The notes: generated by a model from the sequence alone, not told the origin. A stretch of 64,000 nt of DNA from Rossellomorea marisflavi (GCF_009806575.1 NZ_CP047095.1:1492001-1556000); one strand, 5' to 3'. Positions 16,152-24,976 are shown, counted from the first letter of the stretch. Numbers and translations: made by a program.

Positions 16152-17546
16152 CTATTTCTTTATTTCGTCAAAACGGGACAGTGCACGCTCTCTGGCAGCT
16201 TTATGGTCGACGATCGGCTCGGGGTAGTCTTTCCCGAGGGTGATCCCCGCCTTTTCCAATGTGGAAGCGGGGGCCTTGGAAGGCTCTTGGATGTACTTGT
16301 CCGGCAGCTCGCTGATTTCAGGGACCCACATCCGGATATAGTCACCATTGCCATCAAATTTCTCTACTTGCAGAGTGGGGTTGAAAACCCTGAAATAAGG
16401 GGAGGAGTCCAGTCCAGATCCAGCTACCCACTGCCAGCCCATGGAATTGTTTGCAAGATCCGCATCGATCAACGTATCCATGAACCATTCGGCTCCTCTT
16501 TGCCAAGGAATCAGAAGATGCTTGGTCAGGAAGGAGGCTGCCACCATACGTACCCGGTTATGCATAAAACCGGTTGCCCATAATTCCCTCATCCCGGCAT
16601 CAATGATGGGATACCCGGTGACTCCCTTTGTCCACCGCTCAAACGCTTCCTGGTCCGACTCCCATCTGAACGATTCGAAACGGGAGTCGAGCGGTGTCGA
16701 TGTGGAGTCAGGGAAATGGAGGAGGACGGAATAAGAGAATTCCCTCCAGACCAGCTGCCTGATGAACGGCTCGGGTGATCCGGTATTTTTCAGAAGTGAA
16801 TGATAGATACTACGGGCCGAGATCACACCGAGGGATAGATATGGGGAAAGGGTGGAATGGGAGCCGTTCGCAGGATAATCACGACGATCGGTATACGTCG
16901 GAAGCCTCTTCTGCGTAAATGACCGGAATCTCTTGATCGCAGCCTTTTCCCCCGGATCCCAGATGGATTCCATGACATGATACCACTTCAGCTCAGGGAG
17001 GAGACCCAATTCTTCCAGCGTAGAACCTGCGTCGAGGTCCGGTGCGTTCAATTCCTTCACTTTCGGTAGCGGCTTTGGAATGCTGTTCGTTCGGAACGAT
17101 TTATAGAATGATGTGAACACTTTATAAGGGGTGTCATCTTCCTTTTTGACCGTCCAGGGAGGGAGCATCAAGGTTCCTTCAAATGTTTTCACTTCGATTC
17201 CTTCAGCATCGAGCTTCTTGGCAAGCTCGAGATCCCGTTCATAGATGCCTGGCTCATACACCCTGTTCCAGTACACGGCATCGGCTTTACACTCTTTTAT
17301 CCACTGGAACATTGTCTTTTCCATATCCCCTTTGTCATACCACAGACGTCCGCCTATCGCTGAAAGGGCCGATTCGAGGGCTTGCAGATTACGATGGAGC
17401 CACCACTGCTTCGCCCCACCGAATGGACGATCGTTATCAAGGATATAGAGGGGGAGGACGGTTCCAGCGGAGGAGGCTTCATGGAGTGCGGGATGGTCAT
17501 GAAGCCTCAGGTCATCCCTGAAGAGGACGATGATGCGTTTGTTCAT
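16152..17546 (-). CDS. phrB: Deoxyribodipyrimidine photolyase
   Basis: The 464-residue cryptochrome/photolyase repairs cyclobutane pyrimidine dimers with light. The N-terminal FRDDLRLHDHPAL is the antenna-domain Rossmann start. The FAD-binding half contains LSPYLSLGVIS, RQLVWREFSY and the block from GYPIIDAGMREL through NRVRMVAASFL, NNSMGWQWVAGSG and YFRVFNP. The NNSMGWQW segment holds a tryptophan of the electron-transfer chain. The start follows AGGAGG. With splB the organism has both dimer-repair routes in this region. Confidence 0.93.
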   Translation of the reverse strand: MNKRIIVLFRDDLRLHDHPALHEASSAGTVLPLYILDNDRPFGGAKQWWLHRNLQALESALSAIGGRLWYDKGDMEKTMFQWIKECKADAVYWNRVYEPGIYERDLELAKKLDAEGIEVKTFEGTLMLPPWTVKKEDDTPYKVFTSFYKSFRTNSIPKPLPKVKELNAPDLDAGSTLEELGLLPELKWYHVMESIWDPGEKAAIKRFRSFTQKRLPTYTDRRDYPANGSHSTLSPYLSLGVISARSIYHSLLKNTGSPEPFIRQLVWREFSYSVLLHFPDSTSTPLDSRFESFRWESDQEAFERWTKGVTGYPIIDAGMRELWATGFMHNRVRMVAASFLTKHLLIPWQRGAEWFMDTLIDADLANNSMGWQWVAGSGLDSSPYFRVFNPTLQVEKFDGNGDYIRMWVPEISELPDKYIQEPSKAPASTLEKAGITLGKDYPEPIVDHKAARERALSRFDEIKK

Positions 17547-17637
17547 ATATCAAAACCTCCTGTTGAATCTCAGGGGATCCATTTTTCATTCAGTATAGTG
17601 AAGAATTCATGTGTAGACAAAGAACAATGCGCTATAA

Positions 17638-17668
17638 CAAAAAGGGAATGGGCCGAAGCCCATTCCCT
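17638..17668 (-). terminator. Intrinsic terminator of the universal stress protein gene
   Basis: A 10-bp perfect stem GGGAATGGGC/GCCCATTCCC with a 4-nt loop, with a T-run on the minus strand. Confidence 0.88.
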
Positions 17669-17676
17669 GAATTAGC

Positions 17677-18201
17677 CTATTTCACGACCAGCACATTGGT
17701 TTCGCAGTTCTTAACAACCTTTTCACTGACGCTCCCCAGCATGAGCTTCTTCATTCCGCTTTTGCCACTCCTGCCCATTATGACAAGGTCCACTTCGTTC
17801 TCGGCTGCATACTCGCAAATCCGCTTCTCTTCTGAACCGGCGAGGTGGATATATTCCGCTTCGATTTTGTGGGGATCAAGTTTTTCCTGTACGTGCTTCA
17901 GTACCGGATGGATTTCTCCTATTTCTTGTATCGATTGTCTTTCCTCGGCACCATCATACACGTGGGGATCCCGCTGCAGGGCGGTATCTCCTACGATCTG
18001 CTGATCCACGCCAGGGGAAGTGGCCGCCATGGCATGTGGAGGAGTGAAGTGATCAACTGCCTGATTTGGCATCTTCTCATCGGTTACATATAAGATGGTC
18101 ATTTTTGTGTCGAGTGATTGATTTTTAAGCTTCAATGCTTCATCAAGCGCTTTCCTGCTTCCGTCTGTGTCGTCATATGCCACTAAGATATGTTGGTACA
18201 T
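17677..18201 (-). CDS. Universal stress protein (UspA family)
   Basis: The 174-residue protein begins YQHILVAYDDTDGSRKAL and ends with the nucleotide-binding VIMGRSGKSGMKKLMLGSVSE loop (G-2x-G-9x-G-S type), so it probably binds ATP. The middle (residues about 50-95) is longer and more polar than in the average 140-150-residue UspA. It is monocistronic and transcribed away from the bmr leader region. Confidence 0.88.
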   Translation of the reverse strand: MYQHILVAYDDTDGSRKALDEALKLKNQSLDTKMTILYVTDEKMPNQAVDHFTPPHAMAATSPGVDQQIVGDTALQRDPHVYDGAEERQSIQEIGEIHPVLKHVQEKLDPHKIEAEYIHLAGSEEKRICEYAAENEVDLVIMGRSGKSGMKKLMLGSVSEKVVKNCETNVLVVK

Positions 18202-18279
18202 CGATAATCACCTCTAGTAATGGAATAGTACCCTTTACCCTTTTCAGAATATTTTAATCCTTTGGGTCAGGCAAAAAAA

Positions 18280-18305
18280 GAAGCAGGGTGAGTTTCACCT
18301 GCTTC
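18280..18305 (-). terminator. Intrinsic terminator of the 22-residue peptide gene
   Basis: GAAGCAGGGTGA pairs with TCACCTGCTTC across a short loop, with one unpaired G, and is followed on the minus strand by a run of seven T residues. Confidence 0.75.
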
Positions 18306-18315
18306 TTCCTGAGAC

Positions 18316-18384
18316 TTATAGAAGGCTGATGATCCAGCCGATTACGACGATTGCCCCGATGACCATTAAGATAGTACGTACCAT
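18316..18384 (-). CDS. 22-residue hydrophobic membrane peptide
   Basis: MVRTILMVIGAIVVIGWIIS followed by LL and stop. It has a strong AGAGGTGA ribosome binding site 6 nt upstream and its own terminator, so it is likely a real micro-gene. It forms one transmembrane helix with a basic N-terminus. I do not recognise the family. It could be a membrane-stress micro-protein, and a type I toxin-like peptide is possible, but no antisense RNA is visible. Confidence 0.55.
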   Translation of the reverse strand: MVRTILMVIGAIVVIGWIISLL

Positions 18385-18492
18385 GGATGTTCACCTCTTC
18401 ATATGTGTTTTTATCCTATCGCTTACCGTTAAGATACCCCAACGTGTACAAATGAAACATAAAGGATACATCAAATAAGAACAAAAATAATA

Positions 18493-18521
18493 TTGACATT
18501 ATTCTGAAAATGGAGTAGTTT
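18493..18521 (+). promoter_or_regulatory. Sigma-A promoter of the bmr leader
   Basis: A perfect TTGACA (18493-18498) lies 17 bp from TAGTTT (18516-18521). Transcription would start near 18528, about 60 bases before the leader peptide. Confidence 0.65.
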
Positions 18522-18586
18522 ATAGTAAGGTTTGAAAATGAAGAGTATCTGTCTGTAAAGACTGAACTGAGAAGGGAGTGGCAGTG

Positions 18587-18652
18587 ATGAAGAAGTATCC
18601 GATCGATTTCGTTAAGAACATGAGTAAGCGATCTTCATCACATATCTGCTGA
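18587..18652 (+). CDS. Leader peptide (bmrB-like), 21 residues
   Basis: MKKYPIDFVKNMSKRSSSHI followed by C and stop, behind an AGAAGGGAG ribosome binding site. It precedes two tandem terminators and the two ABC half-transporters, the position held by BmrB in B. subtilis. The peptide is charged and not membrane-like. The act of translation is probably what matters. Its coding bases are themselves the pairing segments of the attenuator. Confidence 0.65.
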   Translation: MKKYPIDFVKNMSKRSSSHIC

Positions 18653-18677
18653 TCCCGTTTCCATAATACGAGAGAGG

Positions 18678-18710
18678 GCACAGGTGATGGTCGATCACCT
18701 GTGCTTTTTT
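18678..18710 (+). terminator. Attenuator terminator 1
   Basis: A perfect 11-bp stem GCACAGGTGAT/ATCACCTGTGC with a 5-nt loop and six T residues. Confidence 0.92.
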
Positions 18711-18717
18711 GTCCCCG

Positions 18718-18762
18718 GATGGACGACTGAAAGGCGCATCGCCTTTTGTCGTCCATCTTTTT
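18718..18762 (+). terminator. Attenuator terminator 2
   Basis: GATGGACGAC pairs with GTCGTCCATC and, inside it, AAAGGCG pairs with CGCCTTT. Five T residues follow. It lies only seven bases after the T-run of terminator 1, giving a tandem stop. Confidence 0.9.
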
Positions 18763-18821
18763 GTTGTTTTCAGGGTGAACCCTGTGACATAGATTCACAT
18801 TTTAAAAAGGAGGAGATTGTA

Positions 18822-18878
18822 ATGATTCATGATCACCAACCGGTAGTCCCATCCCTGGCGGAGACCGAAGGAGGCTAG
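18822..18878 (+). CDS. Short ORF between terminators and bmrC, 18 residues
   Basis: MIHDHQPVVPSLAETEGG is read from an ATG with a strong AAAGGAGGA ribosome binding site, and ends 33 bases before bmrC. It would be translated only on read-through transcripts. It may be a second leader that couples translation to bmrC, or a ribosome-loading site. The spacing and ribosome binding site are the only evidence. Confidence 0.4.
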   Translation: MIHDHQPVVPSLAETEGG

Positions 18879-18911
18879 ATAGGGATTAAAAGCAAGAATG
18901 GAGGCAGGAGC

Positions 18912-20669
18912 ATGTTCATCATTTTTAAGAAATTATCATGGTTTTTCAAAGAAAACTGGAAGAGATATACCGTCGCCATCATTTTATTAACCATTGTCGG
19001 TGTTTTGGATGTGATCCCGCCTAAGCTGGTGGGCGATGTCATCGATGAAATCCAGGTCGGTACACTCACGAGGGAAGCAATCGTGCATTATTTGTTGCTG
19101 TTGACAGGCACCACGGTTGTTTCGTATGGCATGACCTATATTTGGATGTATCAGCTCTTCGGAGGAGCGTTCCTTGTTGAACGGAAGCTCCGATCCCGTT
19201 TTGTCGGTCACCTTATGAAGATGACGCCCACTTTCTTCGAAAAGAATCGTACAGGTGATCTCATGGCCAGGGCAACGAACGATCTGCAGGCCATTTCGGT
19301 GACAGCGGGCTTCGGTGTGTTGACGCTTATCGATTCGAGCATCTTCATGTTGACGATCCTTTTTACGATGGGCTTCCTCGTCAGCTGGAAGCTAACACTG
19401 GCTGCAATCGTACCCCTTCCCCTGATGGCCCTGCTTATGAAAATCTACGGGGCAAGGATCCATACGCGCTTCACGGAAGCACAGGATGCTTTCGGGGAGC
19501 TGAATGATAAAGTCCTTGAGTCGGTCTCAGGAGTGCGGGTCATCAGGGCATATGTGCAGGAGAGGGTGGATGAGAAGCGATTCTCCGATATGACAGAGGA
19601 TGTGTACAGCAAGAACATTGCCGTAGCGAGAATCGATTCATTGTTCGATCCCACCATCAAGGTGCTGGTGGGCTTGAGTTATCTGATCGGCCTTGGGTAT
19701 GGCGCATATCTTGTATTCCATCAATCCATCACCCTAGGTCAGCTTGTCTCATTCAATGTCTACCTCGGAATGTTGATCTGGCCGATGTTTGCCATCGGTG
19801 AGCTCATCAATATTATGCAACGTGGGAACGCTTCACTTGATCGCGTCCAGGAAACCCTTGCTTATGAGCAGGATGTGAAAGATGGAGATGTCGAAGAAGC
19901 GATCTCTGAGCCGGATGGGATCGGATTCCATCAACTTTCTTTCCGCTATCCATCTTCTGAAGGGATGAATCTTAAGAGGGTGGATGTACGGGTGCCCAAA
20001 GGGGCCACTCTCGGACTCGTTGGGAAAACGGGGAGTGGAAAGACGACGTTTATCAAACAGATTTTAAGGGAGTATCCGGTTGGGGAAGGAGTCCTGGAGA
20101 TCGGGGGCCATCCGATCCAACACCTGCCGATGGACCGTGTAAGGGAATGGATCGGGTATGTCCCTCAGGATCATATCCTCTTCTCCAAGACGGTGAAGGA
20201 AAACATCCTTTATGGGAAAGAAGGAGCAACAGATGAAGAACTTGAAAGAGCGATGATCCAGGCAGATTTCATGAAGGATCTCAGCACCCTGCCACAAGGA
20301 CTCGAAACGATTGTGGGTGAGAAGGGTGTGGCGCTCTCGGGAGGACAGAAACAAAGGATTTCTATCGCCCGGGCCCTGATCAAAGACCCCGACATCCTCC
20401 TTCTTGATGATGCTCTGTCGGCGGTGGATGCCAAGACGGAAGCGACCATCATACAGAACCTCAGGAATGAACGGGCCGGGAAGACGACCATTCTGGCAAC
20501 CCACCGCATTTCAGCCGTTGAGGAAGCAGATTGGATCTTGGTGTTGGAAGGAGGGAAGGTCATCGAAGAGGGTACGCACTCGGACCTTCTCAGCACAAAA
20601 GGATGGTATAGACAGCAATATGATCGTCAGCAGGCTGCAGATCCTGCACGGAAGGAGGTGGGGGCATGA
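18912..20669 (+). CDS. bmrC: BmrC-like (YheI) ABC multidrug exporter subunit
   Basis: The 585-residue half-transporter has six membrane helices (about residues 15-300) and an ATPase domain. Walker A is VGKTGSGKTT near residue 370 and the signature is LSGGQKQR. Walker B reads ILLLDDALSAVD, so the usual catalytic Glu is Asp500. This is the degenerate site seen in heterodimeric exporters, where only the partner's Glu hydrolyses ATP. B. subtilis BmrC/BmrD exports drugs and dyes in sporulating and antibiotic-stressed cells. The next gene overlaps by four bases (ATGA). Confidence 0.92.
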   Translation: MFIIFKKLSWFFKENWKRYTVAIILLTIVGVLDVIPPKLVGDVIDEIQVGTLTREAIVHYLLLLTGTTVVSYGMTYIWMYQLFGGAFLVERKLRSRFVGHLMKMTPTFFEKNRTGDLMARATNDLQAISVTAGFGVLTLIDSSIFMLTILFTMGFLVSWKLTLAAIVPLPLMALLMKIYGARIHTRFTEAQDAFGELNDKVLESVSGVRVIRAYVQERVDEKRFSDMTEDVYSKNIAVARIDSLFDPTIKVLVGLSYLIGLGYGAYLVFHQSITLGQLVSFNVYLGMLIWPMFAIGELINIMQRGNASLDRVQETLAYEQDVKDGDVEEAISEPDGIGFHQLSFRYPSSEGMNLKRVDVRVPKGATLGLVGKTGSGKTTFIKQILREYPVGEGVLEIGGHPIQHLPMDRVREWIGYVPQDHILFSKTVKENILYGKEGATDEELERAMIQADFMKDLSTLPQGLETIVGEKGVALSGGQKQRISIARALIKDPDILLLDDALSAVDAKTEATIIQNLRNERAGKTTILATHRISAVEEADWILVLEGGKVIEEGTHSDLLSTKGWYRQQYDRQQAADPARKEVGA

Positions 20670-22683
20670 GCGTAGGGAGACGATTGGTTCAGTATGCCTT
20701 ACTATATAAAAGCATGATCATTGCGGCCCTTCTCATGCTCACTGTTTCAGTAGGAGCAGAGCTGGCAGGTCCTTTCATCGCCAAGAAGATGATCGATGAC
20801 CACATACTTGGAATCGAAGACCGGTGGGTGGAGACCGGCAAGCAGGAAAATGCCGTAGCATATAAGGGAAAGTGGTATATCCGTGAAGAATATCGGTCAG
20901 ATGGAGCAAGCGGAGGGAATGAGGTAAGGGTCTTCCAGGTGGGGAGGTCTTTCTACTTCATCCCTGGAGATGTCCCCAGTGATGGGGAACGATCCATTAA
21001 GGAAGGAAAGCTTTCCATCCGTAAAAATGGAGAAACGTCCACATATGATGCCGAAAAATTATCCGGTTCCGAGCTGTTGGCATTCTATGAGCCGGAAATA
21101 CCAAGGATCATCAAACTAATTGCCTTTTACTTCGGATTGCTGCTTTTCGCTTCATTTTTCCAATATGGGCAGCACTTCTACCTTCAGAAAGCGGCAAACC
21201 GGGTCATTCAGAAGATGAGGAATGACGTTTTCAACCATATTCAGCGTTTGCCCATCCAGTACTTCGATAATCTGCCTGCCGGGAAGGTCGTGGCACGGAT
21301 CACCAACGATACGGAAGCGATCCGGAACCTGTATGTGACGGTTCTGTCGACCTTTTTCACCAGTGCCATTTATATTGTCGGGATTTATATCGCCCTTTTC
21401 ATTCTGGATCCATCGCTCGCTGCGATGTGTCTTATCCTCATACCTCTCCTTGTCTTGTGGACTTACCTTTATAGAAGGTACGCCTCTTCCTATAATAAGG
21501 TGATCAGGAGCAAGGTGAGTGAGATCAATGCCATCATCAATGAATCGATTCAGGGTATGCCCATCATCCAGGCGTTCCGGAGGGAAAAGAAAACAAAAGA
21601 AGAATTCGAAGAACTGAATGAGATGCACTATCTTTATCAAAACAAGCTCCTCAGTTTGAATTCCCTTACGTCCCACAATCTTTCTGGTGTGCTGCGCAAC
21701 ATTGTATTCGTCGCTTTCATTTGGCATTTCGGCGGCGGGTCGCTCGAAGTGGGCTCGGTGATTTCCCTTGGTGTCCTCTATGCGTTTGTCGATTATATCA
21801 ATCGGCTTTTCCAGCCTATCACAGGGATTGTCAATCAGCTGTCCAACCTGGAGCAGGCACTGGTGGCAGGGGAGCGGGTCTTCAAGCTCCTCGAAGAGCA
21901 AGGGACGGACGTTGAAGATGAACGGGTGGAGCGCTACCGGGGGATGTGAGCTTCGAGCATGTGTCATTCGGGTACAAGAAGGATGAATATGTGCTGAAGG
22001 ATATCCACTTCTCAGCAACACGCGGAGAGACAGTGGCCCTTGTCGGACATACGGGCTCCGGCAAGAGCTCCATCATGAATCTGCTATTCAGGTTCTACGA
22101 TGTAGACGAAGGGTGTATCACGATCGATGGAAAGGATATCCGGGAGCTGCCGATTCAAGCAGTCCGGGAGCATATGGGGATCGTCCTTCAGGATCCATAC
22201 CTTTTTACAGGGACCATCGCATCCAATGTCAGTCTTGGCCAAGAAGAGATATCACGTGAAAAGGTAGAGGCGTCACTCAAAGCCGTCGGAGCTGAAAAAG
22301 CATTCGCGGGGCTTCCGAAAGGATATGATGAGCCGGTGATCGAAAAGGGGAGCACCCTGTCCTCGGGTCAGAGGCAGCTCATCTCATTCGCGCGGGCCCT
22401 TGCCTTCGACCCTGCCATCCTGATTCTCGATGAAGCGACATCCAGTATCGATACCGAGACGGAATCAATCATTCAGGAAGCGATGGAAGTAGTGAAGAAA
22501 GGGAGAACCACATTCATCATTGCCCACCGGCTTTCTACTATAAAAAATGCAGATCAGATCCTGGTACTAGATCGCGGGTCCATTGCCGAAATGGGGAATC
22601 ATGAGCAGTTGATGGAGCGGAAGGGTAAGTATTATCATATGTACCACCTTCAAACCGGCGCAGCCGGGGAGGAGGCTGGATAA
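20666..22683 (+). pseudogene. bmrD: BmrD-like (YheH) ABC exporter subunit, interrupted by a -1 frameshift
   Basis: Two frames together make one 673-residue protein. Residues 1-427 (20666-21949) are the six-helix domain, with the large extracytoplasmic insertion near residues 50-130 that marks BmrD. The second frame (from about 21944 to 22683) gives the ATPase domain with Walker A VGHTGSGKSS, signature LSSGQRQL and a canonical Walker B ILILDEATSSID. The frames join at a run of five G (21939-21943). A sixth G would restore YRGDVSFEHVSFGYK. A base-call error is the likeliest cause, then recent mutation, then programmed frameshifting. Confidence 0.85.
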
Positions 22684-22686
22684 GAT

Positions 22687-22720
22687 AAAAAGGCATCTGG
22701 AATCCATCCAGGTGCCTTTT
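22687..22720. terminator. Bidirectional terminator
   Basis: A 14-bp stem AAAAGGCATCTGGA/TCCAGGTGCCTTTT with one G-U-type mismatch, between convergent bmrD and the YheG-like gene. Confidence 0.88.
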
Positions 22721-22725
22721 GGTCG

Positions 22726-23319
22726 TCAATAGCAGATCCCGACGCGCTTCCGTATATGGAGGCTTTCATCCAAGACTTTCAGGATGTAGTCTGCCGTGTC
22801 GTGTGTCGAGATGCTCCTGCCACCTTCTGGCAGGACCTGTTCTGACGTCCGGAAGACGCCGGTGCGCTCACCGTCGGGAAGGTACGTAGGGCAGACGATC
22901 GTCCATTCCATTTCAGAAGCTTTGAGCATGAGGTAAGCGGATAGGTGGTCCTCCGCAGCCGTCGTGCTCCTCCGCTTGGATTCATCAGATTGAAAGCGAT
23001 AGAGCCCATTGGAATGTGAGGCATCCAGGATGCCTGCCGTTCCACATGTGATGATACGCTTGATGCCGTGTCTCCGCATCCCGTTCAGGATGAGGGGCAT
23101 GCTTCTTGACAACACATCCGCCTTATCGGTGTTGAGCGTGCTGATGACCGCATCGCATCCCTCCAGTACGGAATCAATATCCTTTTGGTTCAAAACGTTT
23201 CCTGTGATCTCCAACCCGTTTCCCGTGGATGATCGTACAAGGAGCTTTGCTCGTTGCCCGAGCTGATCGGCAACGATGCTTCCGACTCTTCCGGTCGCTC
23301 CGAATAGTGCAGTAATCAT
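22726..23319 (-). CDS. NAD(P)-binding protein (YheG-like)
   Basis: The 197-residue Rossmann-fold protein opens with the dinucleotide-binding GATGRVGS motif at residues 8-15. It belongs to the atypical short-chain dehydrogenase group (NmrA/BLVRB-like flavin reductase or sugar-epimerase relatives). The VISTL, GIKRIITCGTAG and WTIVCPTYLPDG segments are typical of that group. Position next to bmrCD matches B. subtilis yheG. The substrate is unknown. The start follows GGAGGAG. Confidence 0.75.
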   Translation of the reverse strand: MITALFGATGRVGSIVADQLGQRAKLLVRSSTGNGLEITGNVLNQKDIDSVLEGCDAVISTLNTDKADVLSRSMPLILNGMRRHGIKRIITCGTAGILDASHSNGLYRFQSDESKRRSTTAAEDHLSAYLMLKASEMEWTIVCPTYLPDGERTGVFRTSEQVLPEGGRSISTHDTADYILKVLDESLHIRKRVGICY

Positions 23320-23414
23320 TCCATCTCCTCCTGATCCTTCAATGTAAATATTGTTACATGATAAACCATGCCGCGTCCAATACTAAGAAGGGACGAATGC
23401 CTGAAACATTTCCG

Positions 23415-23443
23415 TTGACTTTTCTGTCAGAGCGTTTTATGAT
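23415..23443 (+). promoter_or_regulatory. Sigma-A promoter of the cystine-type ABC operon
   Basis: TTGACT (23415-23420), a 17-bp spacer and TATGAT (23438-23443), about 50 bp upstream of the binding-protein gene. No S-box or T-box leader fits in the remaining space. Confidence 0.75.
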
Positions 23444-23490
23444 GACATTCGTACAGAAGTAAATCCGATAAGATTAGTGGGGGTTATCAC

Positions 23491-24297
23491 ATGAAAAAAT
23501 GGAGAATTTCCATTGCCTTGATTGCCATGCTCAGCCTTGTGCTGACAGCGTGTTCAAGCGGTGGTTCGAACAGCGGTTCAGACGAAGAAGCGCTTTATAA
23601 CAAAGTGAAGGAAGATGGGAAGATCCTCATCGGGACAGAGGGTACATATCCGCCGTTCACCTTCCATGATGATTCAGGCAAGCTGACAGGCTTCGACGTC
23701 GAACTGGCACGTGAAGTGGCAAAACGCCTTGGTGTAAAAGCAGAATTCCAGGAAACACAATGGGATGCCATGTTTGAAGGTCTCAACAGTAAACGTTTCG
23801 ATATGATTGCGAACCAAGTGGGAGTCCGGGAAGATCGTCAGAAGAAATACGATTTCTCCACTCCGTACATCGAATCAAGTGCTGTAGTGGTTGCCAAAAA
23901 AGATAACAAAAACGTAAAGTCATTTGAAGATATTAAAGGGTTGAAATCGGCTCAGTCCCTTACAAGCAACTATCGTGACATTGCCGAGAAAAACGGTGCC
24001 GAGATCCAAGGTGTCGAAGGTCTTTCCCAATCCATCGAGTTGATCGAGCAGGGCCGGGTGGACGTAACAGTGAATGACAAAATCTCAGTTCTTGACTACT
24101 TGAATAAGAAGAAAGGCGCCAATGTGAAAATTGTTGCTGAAGCGGCAGAAGCAAGCGAAAGTGCCTTCATGTTCCGCAAAGGCGACGACAAATTGGTGAA
24201 AGAAGTAAATAAAGCGTTAGAGGATATGAAAGAAGACGGAACATACAAGAAAATCTCTGAGAAATGGTTCGGAGAAGATGTATCTCCTAAGCACTAG
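23491..24297 (+). CDS. tcyA: TcyA-like amino acid (cystine) ABC transporter binding lipoprotein
   Basis: The 268-residue family-3 solute-binding lipoprotein has the lipobox LTAC near residue 21. The ligand-binding motifs GTEGTYPPFTFHD, LTGFDVELAREVAKRLG and FDMIANQVGVREDR are typical of polar amino acid and cystine receptors such as TcyA. The specificity for cystine is by resemblance only. It starts a three-gene operon with a sigma-A promoter upstream. Confidence 0.8.
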   Translation: MKKWRISIALIAMLSLVLTACSSGGSNSGSDEEALYNKVKEDGKILIGTEGTYPPFTFHDDSGKLTGFDVELAREVAKRLGVKAEFQETQWDAMFEGLNSKRFDMIANQVGVREDRQKKYDFSTPYIESSAVVVAKKDNKNVKSFEDIKGLKSAQSLTSNYRDIAEKNGAEIQGVEGLSQSIELIEQGRVDVTVNDKISVLDYLNKKKGANVKIVAEAAEASESAFMFRKGDDKLVKEVNKALEDMKEDGTYKKISEKWFGEDVSPKH

Positions 24298-24976
24298 CAT
24301 CTATCAAGATCCTCAGGCAATGATTGATATACTGCAAAGCTCCCTGCTTCCTTTGATCAAGGGAGCTTTGTATTATTCCATCCCTCTGACGCTCATATCA
24401 TTTGCCGTGGGTATGATCCTGGCCATCTTGACTGCATTAGCGAGACTTTCAAAGTACAAAGTGCTCCAAATCATCGCAAGGATCTATGTATCTGCGATCC
24501 GGGGTACGCCTCTATTGGTGCAATTATTCATTATATTCTACGGGCTGCCGAACCTTGGAATCAGATTCCCTGCTTTCCTTGCTGCGGTCATCGCCTTTTC
24601 CCTGAATAAAGGGGCTTACTCATCGGAAATCATCCGTGCTGCCATCCAGTCGATTCCGAAGGGACAATGGGAAGCCGGGTCGTCCATCGGCATGACCTAT
24701 GGTCAGACGTTGTGGCGCATCATTCTTCCACAGGCAGCGAGGGTTTCAATCCCGCCGCTAGCCAATTCATTCATTTCCCTTGTGAAAGATACATCCCTTG
24801 CATCATTGATCCTCGTGACCGAGATGTTCAGGATCGCACAGCAGATTGCAGCCACGAACTATGAGTTCCTGCTGATTTATATGGAAGCGGCACTCCTATA
24901 CTGGGTCATGTGCTTCATCCTGTCCATCATACAGGGCCGCATAGAGAATAGACTCGATCGATATATCGCGAAATAA
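24278..24976 (+). CDS. tcyB: TcyB-like amino acid ABC permease
   Basis: The 232-residue permease has about five membrane helices. It has the His/Glu/Gln family signature around YVSAIRGTPLLVQLFII and the EAA loop PKGQWEAGSSIGMTYGQTLW followed by RIILPQAARVSIPP. It overlaps the binding-protein gene by 20 bases if the ATG at 24278 is used. ATG 24320 is an alternative, but neither has a strong ribosome binding site, so the start is uncertain. Confidence 0.82.
   Translation: MYLLSTSIYQDPQAMIDILQSSLLPLIKGALYYSIPLTLISFAVGMILAILTALARLSKYKVLQIIARIYVSAIRGTPLLVQLFIIFYGLPNLGIRFPAFLAAVIAFSLNKGAYSSEIIRAAIQSIPKGQWEAGSSIGMTYGQTLWRIILPQAARVSIPPLANSFISLVKDTSLASLILVTEMFRIAQQIAATNYEFLLIYMEAALLYWVMCFILSIIQGRIENRLDRYIAK

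Larger units (their letters stand above)
18584..18762 (+). promoter_or_regulatory. Leader-peptide transcription attenuator of the BmrCD-type exporter
   Basis: Four pairing segments can be drawn. Segment 1 (18584-18593, over the leader start codon) is perfectly complementary to segment 2 (18632-18641, near the leader end). Segment 2 with the preceding GATC (18630-18633) can instead pair with GTGATG and GATC at 18684-18696, inside terminator 1. Terminator 1 (18678-18710) and terminator 2 (18718-18762) follow. A ribosome held early on the leader would mask segment 1, free segment 2 and open terminator 1. In B. subtilis, bmrB controls bmrCD by this type of antibiotic-responsive attenuation. Confidence 0.7.

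Noticed and set aside
21152..22021. 289-codon open frame antisense to bmrD
   Set aside because: Antisense shadow of a conserved ABC transporter, with no ribosome binding site.
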